DNA of 64,000 nt from contig NZ_JAQZZL010000002.1 in NCBI RefSeq assembly GCF_028745505.1, positions 1,736,001 through 1,800,000 of the forward strand, read 5' to 3'. The position numbers and the translations under genes are program-made. The DNA is from Lentisphaera marina. Its GTDB lineage: Bacteria > Verrucomicrobiota > Lentisphaeria > Lentisphaerales > Lentisphaeraceae. The notes beneath the pieces are model-generated. The model was given only the letters and a program-made list of their open reading frames with translations, had not been told where the DNA came from and searched no databases. Shown here in pieces: positions 56,730 through 64,000 of the stretch (within the stretch, counting starts at the first letter, position 1; every line of letters starts with the position of its first letter).

Positions 56730-58214
56730 ATGTCTAACAAAACTTATTCCCAAATTCTAAAAAGCACATCCATCATTGGAGGTGCTCAAGGGATAAATAT
56801 GCTCATCGCCATGATTCGAGTGAAGTTTGTCTCGGTTTTAATTGGACCTGCAGGCTATGGTATTTTAGCAAACTTTCAAGCAATATTAGGTGTTGCAAAA
56901 ACGCTCTCTGGCTTGGGTTTAAATGGCAGTGCAGTACGCGATGTAGCAGAGGCTAATGGTAAGGGTGACCAAGAACATATAGCTCGAGTCGTAGCCGCCT
57001 TAAAAAAAACCTGTTGGCTTAGTGGTTTCTTTGGGGCTTTATTAATGGTAGCTCTTGCTTATCCTTTAAGCCAATGGAGTTTTAATACGCATGATTACAC
57101 TTTGTCTATTATCGCACTATCTCTAGTTATTTTCTTTGGTAATATCCAAGCTGGTCGAATGGTGATAGTACAAGGATTTAGGCGGATTAAAGACCTCGCC
57201 ATCCTCAATATTTTGGGGACTTTCGTTGGGTCCATTATTGCTGTTGCCTTTTATTATTTCATGGGTATTGATGGTATCTTGCCCACTCTCATTATCATGG
57301 CTTTTATTTCTTTACTTTTATCTTATTATTTTTCTAAAAAAATATCCATAAGAGAAATAAAACTCACTTGGCGTGAAACTTTCACCATTGCTAAACCCAT
57401 GCTAAAAATGGGTCTTGCCATGATGTGGAGTGGCCTATTAGCCGCTGTAAGTGCCTATATTATTAGATTAATAATTACTCGTGAATTAGGCTTAGAAGCT
57501 GTCGGTATCTATTCTGCTGCATTTGCACTGTCTGGTTACATAGTGAACTTCATTCTTAGTGCTATGGGAGCTGATTATTACCCTCGCTTGACTGAAGTTA
57601 ATGAGGACCACTCTCGCATGTGCGAATTAGTTGATCAGCAAACAGAAATCGGCCTTTTACTTGCCACTCCTTTCATTATGTTTGGAATTTCTTTAGCACC
57701 TCTTTTAATTAAGATTTTCTATACCTCTCAATTTGCTGAAGCCGCAAGTCTTCTACAATGGTTTCTTCTCGGGTGTTTGGGGAGAGTCATTATTTGGCCA
57801 ATGGGAATTACTGTGTTGGCTAAAGGAAAAAGTAAACTATTTACTTGTTTACAAACTTATATTCACATTATTCACTTAATTATGCTTTTAAATCTGCTTC
57901 CCTCTGTAGGCTTAATAGCGACAGCAATTTCTTTTGCCTTACTTTATTTAATTCACTTCTTTGTAATTAAATTTCATGTAAAAAAACTCATCACTTATTC
58001 TTGGTCATTAAAACTAAAAAAACTTATCTTATCTTTATCTATATCTTGCTTATCATTAGTTTTACTACATACTTTTATCATAAATATAATTGCTAGTATA
58101 TCTGGAACTATAATTTCACTTTTAATAACGATATTCTGCCTAAAACGACTTTGTAACCTTTTAGGAGCAGAGCATAAAGTTAGTATTTTATGTTCAAAAC
58201 TTAAAATATCTTAG
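56730..58214 (+). CDS. Wzx-type polysaccharide flippase
   Basis: A 494-residue integral membrane protein with about 12-14 TM helices, of the MATE-like/O-antigen translocase group. The start IIGGAQGINMLIAMIRVKFVSVLIGPAGYGILANF is typical. It would flip the lipid-linked EPS repeat across the inner membrane. No Wzy polymerase or Wza/Wzc exporter is present in the window. Confidence 0.87.
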   Translation: MSNKTYSQILKSTSIIGGAQGINMLIAMIRVKFVSVLIGPAGYGILANFQAILGVAKTLSGLGLNGSAVRDVAEANGKGDQEHIARVVAALKKTCWLSGFFGALLMVALAYPLSQWSFNTHDYTLSIIALSLVIFFGNIQAGRMVIVQGFRRIKDLAILNILGTFVGSIIAVAFYYFMGIDGILPTLIIMAFISLLLSYYFSKKISIREIKLTWRETFTIAKPMLKMGLAMMWSGLLAAVSAYIIRLIITRELGLEAVGIYSAAFALSGYIVNFILSAMGADYYPRLTEVNEDHSRMCELVDQQTEIGLLLATPFIMFGISLAPLLIKIFYTSQFAEAASLLQWFLLGCLGRVIIWPMGITVLAKGKSKLFTCLQTYIHIIHLIMLLNLLPSVGLIATAISFALLYLIHFFVIKFHVKKLITYSWSLKLKKLILSLSISCLSLVLLHTFIINIIASISGTIISLLITIFCLKRLCNLLGAEHKVSILCSKLKIS

Positions 58215-58217
58215 AAT

Positions 58218-59138
58218 ATGAGTAAACCATTAATTACTTTTGCAATATTAACATATAACCAAGAAGAATATGTTAAAGAAGCCGTACAAGGAGCATTAAA
58301 TCAAGATTATGATAATCTTGAAATTATCATATCTGATGATTCTTCCACTGATGATACGTTCAGAATTATTTCAGATCAAATAAAAAAATATAATGGCCCT
58401 CATGAAGTTATAATAAATCGCAATGATAAGAATCTAGGTTTAACACCACATATCAATAAAGTAATTTACGACTTAGCCAAAGGTAAATATTTAATTCTTG
58501 CGGCAGGTGATGACATAGCCTTTAATTCACGTGCTGGCAGAAGCTGGGAAATTCTTAAAAGTAACCCTAATACTACATTACTAGCATTTGAAGCTGAAAA
58601 CATTGGCACAAAAAATGAAAAATTAGAAACACTTCCTACATCAACAAATATTAAAACTATTGAGTTGAAAGATTATATTTCGAGTACTGAATTCCATTTG
58701 CATGGAGCTACGCGAATTATAAAAAGATCCAGTATCACACAATTCCCTCCGTTAAATGATGATTGCCCAACGGAAGATTCGACGCTATTATTGAGGTGTT
58801 TACTTTTAGGTTCTTGTATTCATAGTCAAGAAAAAATCATTTCTTACCGTATACATCCTGAGAGTCTTTCCTCTCCCAAGAATATTAAGCAACTTTCTAT
58901 CTATAAAATACATGCGCAATATCAAACTGATATACAGTACGCTTATGAGGTCAAGCTTATTGACTATACAACAAAAAGGAAGTTAGAAAATTATTTTAAT
59001 AGAAAGCTTCAGCGACACTTAATTTTTAGTAATATACGAGAAAACAAAATAAAATTTAGTTTTAAATTATTATTATGTACTTATTTCTCAGTAAGAGAAA
59101 AATTATCAATTTTAAAAAAGACATTTTTAACGTCTTAA
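58218..59138 (+). CDS. Family 2 glycosyltransferase
   Basis: A 306-residue GT-A enzyme: LITFAILTYNQEEYVKEAVQGAL at the start, IIISDDSSTDDTF for nucleotide binding and AAGDDIAF as the DxD-like metal site. Donor and acceptor are unknown. It lies 3 bases after the flippase gene. Confidence 0.85.
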   Translation: MSKPLITFAILTYNQEEYVKEAVQGALNQDYDNLEIIISDDSSTDDTFRIISDQIKKYNGPHEVIINRNDKNLGLTPHINKVIYDLAKGKYLILAAGDDIAFNSRAGRSWEILKSNPNTTLLAFEAENIGTKNEKLETLPTSTNIKTIELKDYISSTEFHLHGATRIIKRSSITQFPPLNDDCPTEDSTLLLRCLLLGSCIHSQEKIISYRIHPESLSSPKNIKQLSIYKIHAQYQTDIQYAYEVKLIDYTTKRKLENYFNRKLQRHLIFSNIRENKIKFSFKLLLCTYFSVREKLSILKKTFLTS

Positions 59139-59156
59139 AAGCAAATAATTGTTCAC

Positions 59157-59963
59157 ATGAAAAATCACCTTAAACGTATGGCTAAAAAAGTCGTCTATAA
59201 AAATCAACTACATCTTTTTTGGAGTAAATCATCTGTAGGAAACTGGGGAGACGACCTCAACCCAATATTGTGTGAATTAATTTCTGGCAAAAAGTGCCGT
59301 TATGCTTCTGGGGAACAATCTAATAAGTTCATGGCTATTGGGAGTATATTATCTCATGCAGATAATAGAACTGAGGTTTGGGGTAGTGGCTTTATTTCCT
59401 CCTGCGCTAAATACATATCTCGTCCTCAAAAAGTACACGCCGTTCGAGGTCCATTAACACGCAAACGATTAATTGAATTAGGTTATTCTGATGTACCAGA
59501 AATATATGGGGACCCGGCTTTATTACTTGCAAAGTTTGCCCCAGATCCACCTAAGAAAAAATATAAACTTGGAATCATCCCTCACTACGCGGATAAAAGG
59601 CATCCATTAATCGAAAAGTACAAGGGAGATTCGGCATGTAAAGTCATTGATGTATCACTGCCAATCTGGGATTTTTTATCAACTTTAAGAGAATGTGATA
59701 GTATTATTTCTAGCTCACTACATGGTTTGATTTGTGCTGACACTTTTAAAATACCGAATGCATGGGTAGAATTTTCTAATAAGGTGACTGGAAATGGATT
59801 CAAATTTTCTGATTATTTTTTAAGCACCTCTAGACCCGTAGTTAAACCAATTAACTTAGTAGACAACTACGTAGCATATTATCCGCAAGATTCAGAATTG
59901 AACTATAAGATAAATATTGATTTAAAGAGACTAATACAAAGCTGTCCTTTTGCTAAGTCATAA
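59157..59963 (+). CDS. Polysaccharide pyruvyltransferase family protein
   Basis: A 268-residue protein with the family start FWSKSSVGNWGDDLNPILCEL, HAVRGPLTRKRLIELGY, YGDPALLL and ISSSLHGLICADTFKIP. Such enzymes transfer pyruvate from PEP to form ketals on EPS sugars (ExoV/GumL type). It would add negative charge to the polymer. The call is by motif order. Confidence 0.82.
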   Translation: MKNHLKRMAKKVVYKNQLHLFWSKSSVGNWGDDLNPILCELISGKKCRYASGEQSNKFMAIGSILSHADNRTEVWGSGFISSCAKYISRPQKVHAVRGPLTRKRLIELGYSDVPEIYGDPALLLAKFAPDPPKKKYKLGIIPHYADKRHPLIEKYKGDSACKVIDVSLPIWDFLSTLRECDSIISSSLHGLICADTFKIPNAWVEFSNKVTGNGFKFSDYFLSTSRPVVKPINLVDNYVAYYPQDSELNYKINIDLKRLIQSCPFAKS

Positions 59964-60185
59964 CAAAAGACATATACACCTAAATTCAAAGTACAAATAC
60001 AATGAAGAAACTCATGAAAAATGGCTAAAACCATTCCCTCCCTCGCCTTCATTCAAAAGCAATTTAAAGCTATGTTTGAATCCTACATTCATCGAGAATT
60101 AAAGATTTTAATATATAATTACTGTATGGTTATATATTTCATTGATACAATGAAAATTTAATAAAATGATCCTCTTTATTTACAA

Positions 60186-61079
60186 ATGAAAACTATTTAT
60201 ATTCATATTGGCCCGCCTAAAACTGGATCGACTTCAATACAGGATAGCATCTTTTATTCCAACAAAGAATTAGATTTTTTATATCCTGAAACCGGGCGAA
60301 TCAATTTCACCCAGAAAATAGAATGGATTAATCATGAAGGTCTATATCGGATTGAAAAAGTAGCGACAAATCAGCACTATACTATATGGCTTGCACTGAT
60401 GGGTTTTTTAATTACACCAAAACCGGATGACATTATATCCACTCTTGTAAAAGAAATTGAAAAAACTGAACATAATAAAATTTTATTAAGCTGCGAATCA
60501 TTTTGGTATTTAAACAACGAACAAATCGAAGGCTTTTTAAGCTTATTTAAAAGCTATAAAATTAAAATCATCTATTATGAACGTGAGTTATCTAGTCAAA
60601 TACCAAGTACATATATACAAACAATTAAATACGGCTACAAAAAAACTTTTAAAGAATACTATCTTGAAAATTTAGATTATTTCTTATCTCTAAGTAACCA
60701 AGTAAGAAAATGGGAATCAACGAAATATTTTAGTACAATAGTAACTTTAAACTTTGATGAGTCAGTAGGTAATAATTCATTGGTGAATGATTTTCACCAA
60801 GCGATTGGTTCACAATCTACTAATTCATCTACAAAAACTGCAAATCCACGCCTGCCTAATCATATTAGCCAAATTATTTTGTTCTTAAATAATCTTAATA
60901 CTAAATTCTCATCCCCGGTTATACTGAGAATCATTTCGTATATACGAAATAAAATTGTTTGGAGTCATAAAACTCAAAAACTCTTAAAACCACTCTCTTA
61001 TTTAATAACTACGCCCATCATATCAAATAGTGATCGATGTGAATTAAAGCACCTCATAAAATCTAAAACAATCAAGTGA
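60186..61079 (+). CDS. Sulfotransferase-like protein
   Basis: A 297-residue protein whose N-terminus IYIHIGPPKTGSTSIQDSIF is a P-loop of the kind that binds PAPS in sulfotransferases. The rest is divergent (KILLSCESFWYLN, KIIYYERELSSQIPS); the second includes the position of the 3'-phosphate Arg/Ser. It is probably the second sulfotransferase of the locus. The gap before it, 59964-60185, has no convincing gene. It overlaps the next gene (GTGA). Confidence 0.68.
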   Translation: MKTIYIHIGPPKTGSTSIQDSIFYSNKELDFLYPETGRINFTQKIEWINHEGLYRIEKVATNQHYTIWLALMGFLITPKPDDIISTLVKEIEKTEHNKILLSCESFWYLNNEQIEGFLSLFKSYKIKIIYYERELSSQIPSTYIQTIKYGYKKTFKEYYLENLDYFLSLSNQVRKWESTKYFSTIVTLNFDESVGNNSLVNDFHQAIGSQSTNSSTKTANPRLPNHISQIILFLNNLNTKFSSPVILRIISYIRNKIVWSHKTQKLLKPLSYLITTPIISNSDRCELKHLIKSKTIK

Positions 61080-62215
61080 AAATAATACATCTTACACTTG
61101 GCAAGGAAGAATCGGAAGGGGGGATTAACTCTGTGATCCATTCTTTAAATCAAGAGATAAGTGGGTGTTCTGGAGCATGGATCAATCCTAAGACAAAAAT
61201 AGACGTATTAAAAAATCGTGTCATCAATAAACTTAATCGTTCAATTAGTCTTCCAAATTTTCCTTTTCGTATCCCACAATTAACATCATTAAAATATGAA
61301 CTGCGTGGCAATGAAAAATTGATTTTACATATTCACAAACCTCAATTATGGGAAATAGGCTTAAAACTCGGGAATAAGCTAAATGCTAAAGTTATTTTAC
61401 ATGCCCATGTCATTGACGGTTTTACTGGAGGTTGTGTACTTGAACAATACTGCCCAAACTTATCAAATGCATGTGAATCTTGCCCTATTCTAAAAAAAGG
61501 TTTTAAGTTTTTAGCCAGTAGTGGATACAAATTCAGACAATCGTTATTACAGAAATTTAAACCACACATCATTGCCAATAGCCACGCTACATATACTGCG
61601 ATAAAAAGATCTAAAATTACTGCGCAACTATGTAACATATCAATTATAGAACCAAGTGTAAACGACAAAGAATTTTACCCTTTGAATGTAGATTTTAAGC
61701 TCAAAACAATAGGCTTTGTCGCTTATTCAATAGAAGATAAAAACAAAAACTTTGATGACTTTTATCTGGCATTTCTAGATCTTAATAATCATCAAGATGT
61801 AAAAGCTCTTGTTGCTGGAAATGTTACAGAAGAATCAAAGCTCAAATATTCGCATCCGAACTTAAGCTTTTTGGGTCCACAAGATAAAGAAGATTTATGT
61901 AATTTTTATAATCAAATAAACACTCTTGTTATTACATCTTTGTCAGAATCTTTTGGTTTGACATCGGTTGAAGCACAATATTGTGGCACTCCAGTAGTAA
62001 GCTATAGAAATGGAGGCGTTCCAGAAACTATTCTTGAAAATGTAACTGGCCTGATTAGTCAAACTAATTCACCCGAATCGCTAGTACACGCTATTAAAAA
62101 AAGTTGGCCACTTAAGTTCACCAATGAATATCAAATCAAAAATCACCTTAATAAATATTCTTCAAAAACGATTAACAAAAAATATTTAAAACTCTACGAG
62201 GACTTAATTTGTTAA
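61076..62215 (+). CDS. Family 4 glycosyltransferase
   Basis: A 379-residue GT-B enzyme starting with GTG overlapping the previous stop. The N-terminal IIHLTLGKEESEGGINSVIHSL and C-terminal ESFGLTSVEAQYCGTPVVSY with GGVPETI are the acceptor and donor signatures. A cysteine cluster (CVLEQYCPNLSNACESCPI) is shared with WcaC-like transferases. Confidence 0.86.
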   Translation: MKIIHLTLGKEESEGGINSVIHSLNQEISGCSGAWINPKTKIDVLKNRVINKLNRSISLPNFPFRIPQLTSLKYELRGNEKLILHIHKPQLWEIGLKLGNKLNAKVILHAHVIDGFTGGCVLEQYCPNLSNACESCPILKKGFKFLASSGYKFRQSLLQKFKPHIIANSHATYTAIKRSKITAQLCNISIIEPSVNDKEFYPLNVDFKLKTIGFVAYSIEDKNKNFDDFYLAFLDLNNHQDVKALVAGNVTEESKLKYSHPNLSFLGPQDKEDLCNFYNQINTLVITSLSESFGLTSVEAQYCGTPVVSYRNGGVPETILENVTGLISQTNSPESLVHAIKKSWPLKFTNEYQIKNHLNKYSSKTINKKYLKLYEDLIC

Positions 62216-63267
62216 CAAAAGACAAACTACCTTTTTTAAACTCTATCCACTATTTACGTGGTTTAGCTGCATTAATCGTAGTTCTAGAGCACGCTGTAGG
62301 TAAAAGCGAATTTGAAAGGTTCAATTACTATTTTGGGTGGCTAGACCACCTGGGTATTTACGGGGTTGTGGTTTTTTTTCTAATTTCAGGCTTTGTCTTG
62401 CCTTATTCTTTATACAAAGCTGATTATCAAATAAAAGATTTTAAAACGTTTTTTTACCGTCGACTCATTAGGATAGAACCCACTTATATTGCGTCTATTG
62501 TGTTTAACTGTATCATTGTGATGCTTATAACGCGCTTGGCAACAAACGCGCCTCCTTGGTCTCCCGACACTTCACAAATACTTCTTCATTTAGGTTACCT
62601 TATCCCATTCAGTAACTATGAATGGATTCAGGGGGTCTACTGGACTCTTGCAATAGAATTTCAATTCTATGTATTAATCGGTCTACTATTTCCTTTGATT
62701 ACAGCACTTAAAACTAATTTAGCTAGTAAACTTCTTTTAGTTAACTGTTTTTCCATTCTAGTTTTATTTTCAGGAATAATTCCTAGTTTACAAATTTTAA
62801 AGTACTCAGGTTTTTTTAGTTTAGGTTTAGTCGTATTCATCTTATTTATTCATCAAAAAAGTAAGCAATACAATATTATAAGTATTTTTTTGAGTGGCCT
62901 TTTTTACCTAATTTTAAGTAAATCAGTTGATGTTAACTTTGTCGCACCATTACATAGTCTATTAATAAGCAGTATGTTCGCCGCGTTACTCATATTACAG
63001 TGGTCTCCAAAAATACATAATTTCAACAGATTCATATTATTTCTAGGTTCAATATCTTTTTCGTGGTATGTTACCCACCAAGCCTTAACGGCATTAATGG
63101 AACCTGCTGCTAGATTCATTAAAAATACACTTCCACAATTTAATATGATTATTAACTTCATTCCCCCTCTGACTATAGTTTTTTCAATTGCTGTTGCTTA
63201 TCTATTCTACAAATATGTAGAAATACCGTCGTTAAAATGGTCAAAGAAAATTAAAGAAACGCGCTAA
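62209..63267 (+). CDS. Acyltransferase 3 family membrane protein (O-acetyltransferase-like)
   Basis: A 352-residue polytopic protein with about ten TM helices. The N-terminus SIHYLRGLAALIVVLEHAVG carries the conserved Arg and His; GVVVFFLISGFVLPYSLYK and FYRRLIRIEPTY follow. Such proteins O-acylate surface sugars. It starts with TTG, with GAGG 7 bases upstream, and overlaps the previous gene by 7 bases. Confidence 0.85.
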   Translation: MLTKDKLPFLNSIHYLRGLAALIVVLEHAVGKSEFERFNYYFGWLDHLGIYGVVVFFLISGFVLPYSLYKADYQIKDFKTFFYRRLIRIEPTYIASIVFNCIIVMLITRLATNAPPWSPDTSQILLHLGYLIPFSNYEWIQGVYWTLAIEFQFYVLIGLLFPLITALKTNLASKLLLVNCFSILVLFSGIIPSLQILKYSGFFSLGLVVFILFIHQKSKQYNIISIFLSGLFYLILSKSVDVNFVAPLHSLLISSMFAALLILQWSPKIHNFNRFILFLGSISFSWYVTHQALTALMEPAARFIKNTLPQFNMIINFIPPLTIVFSIAVAYLFYKYVEIPSLKWSKKIKETR

Positions 63268-64000
63268 TGATATCTGTGTATCGACAGTTAGATTTTTTTC
63301 GAGGTCAATACTTAAAAAAACACCTTATTAATCGAGGTCGACTCAAAAATAAACTGAGTCAACATTTTGCTAAAAAAATTAAGGCGGACTTAAACAAGCT
63401 ATACAATCAAAAATTAAAACTCCCAGCTAATCGACAAGTAAGCGGCATCCCTGTGTCACTAACTTCATGGGCTCCACGTGTAAATAGTCTTCCTTTAACT
63501 CTACTTTCAATTTTACATCAAAGTATAATACCAAAAAATATTTATGTATGGATTAGCCACGAAGACCGGAACAACTTTAGTGATTTTGCAAAGTTATTTA
63601 AACCCTACGGAGTTATATTTCAATATGTGGAAAATTTGGGACCTCATAAAAAATGGTACCCAATGATTAAAGAAACAGATCATCAATCATTTGTCATATG
63701 TGATGATGATACCTTTTACCCCCGAACTTGGTTTGCAAATTTGATCGACCCTATAAAAGAATCTCCCGTCAATGAAGTAATTGCCCACCGTTGCCATCGT
63801 ATGATTCTTAAAAACAATAAACTTTTACCCTATAATAGTTGGGAACAAAATTTAACTGGTTCAAACTCCTCTGCAAAGGACTTATTCCCTACAGGTTGTG
63901 GCGGCGTTTATATTCCTCGTGAAATTTTCTCTGAAGATTTTATTAATCTAGAACTCATTTTAAAGCTATGCCCAAGGGCGGATGATATATGGCTTAAGTT
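63267..64000 (+). CDS. Glycosyltransferase, partial (runs off the window)
   Basis: A frame opens with ATG at 63267, overlapping the acyltransferase stop by one base (TAATG), and stays open to the end: about 244 residues. VSLTSWAPRVNSLPLTLLSIL and SFVICDDDTFYP (DxD metal site) mark a GT-A-type fold. PTGCGGVYIPREIFSED and CPRADDIWLK are typical of EPS transferases of this kind. The C-terminus lies outside the window. Confidence 0.8.
   Translation, partial: MISVYRQLDFFRGQYLKKHLINRGRLKNKLSQHFAKKIKADLNKLYNQKLKLPANRQVSGIPVSLTSWAPRVNSLPLTLLSILHQSIIPKNIYVWISHEDRNNFSDFAKLFKPYGVIFQYVENLGPHKKWYPMIKETDHQSFVICDDDTFYPRTWFANLIDPIKESPVNEVIAHRCHRMILKNNKLLPYNSWEQNLTGSNSSAKDLFPTGCGGVYIPREIFSEDFINLELILKLCPRADDIWLK

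Noticed and set aside
60021..60161. A 46-codon frame between the pyruvyltransferase and sulfotransferase genes
   Set aside because: No ribosome site, no recognisable motif and low-complexity C-terminus; it may be a decayed gene fragment but cannot be supported.

Overview
The window looks like a chromosomal segment from a PVC-group bacterium, most likely a marine Lentisphaera-type member of the Lentisphaerae. The grounds are four secreted sulfatases in a row, an ECF sigma/FecR-LamG pair beside them, many membrane-anchored Ser/Thr kinase-like proteins with N-terminal zinc ribbons, moderately AT-rich DNA, and a large exopolysaccharide (EPS) locus. Taxonomy is inferred from gene content only; the 23S rRNA here would settle it.

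Layout. (1) 1-4558, minus strand: a compact operon ftsB-like > hemW > zinc-ribbon Ser/Thr kinase > glgE (3' end outside the window). (2) 4670-13698, plus strand: an M50-like membrane protein, then two paralogous giants (zinc ribbon, pseudokinase, one TM helix, beta-helix) separated by an intact IS with perfect 15-bp inverted repeats. (3) 13840-18030: hairpin-rich repeats, two intrinsic terminators, then a minus-strand transcription unit tRNA-Ala > tRNA-Ile > 23S > 5S that has no 16S gene. (4) 18137-23239, minus: rarA > 5-formyl-THF cyclo-ligase > RNase Y homologue lacking its HD catalytic residues > argJ > DUF2057-like lipoprotein. (5) 23350-33163, minus: four sulfatases, a repeat field with a 231-bp tandem array, then the FecR-LamG protein and its ECF sigma factor. 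(6) 33648-43060, plus: a second ECF sigma factor overlapping a kinase whose catalytic lysine appears moved to the glycine loop (WNK-like), then a GspH-I-J-K-like minor pseudopilin operon with a coiled-coil protein and a zinc protease. (7) 43085-64000: a four-helix-bundle gene and a universal stress protein, then the EPS locus: cysQ, an APS kinase fused to an eroded CysN, a WecA-like initiating transferase, rfbB, rfbA, dTDP-3-amino-3,6-dideoxyhexose genes, two sulfotransferases, a Wzx flippase, pyruvyl- and acyltransferases and glycosyltransferases.

How the genes fit together. The EPS locus reads as a pathway for a sulfated, acetylated and probably pyruvylated polysaccharide built on a 3-acetamido-3,6-dideoxyhexose. 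The APS kinase would supply PAPS, the sulfotransferases use it, and CysQ removes the PAP product. The sulfatases and their sigma/anti-sigma pair work in the opposite direction, desulfating polysaccharide outside the cytoplasm.

From about 33 to 52.4 kb the intergenic DNA is packed with 7-8-bp periodic repeats, 56-, 74- and 142-bp local tandem copies and micro-palindromes. The same repeat types have entered the rfbB coding sequence in frame, twice. The most unusual protein-level observations are the HD-less RNase Y, the WNK-like kinase, the GTPase-eroded CysN-CysC fusion and the twin pseudokinase/beta-helix proteins.
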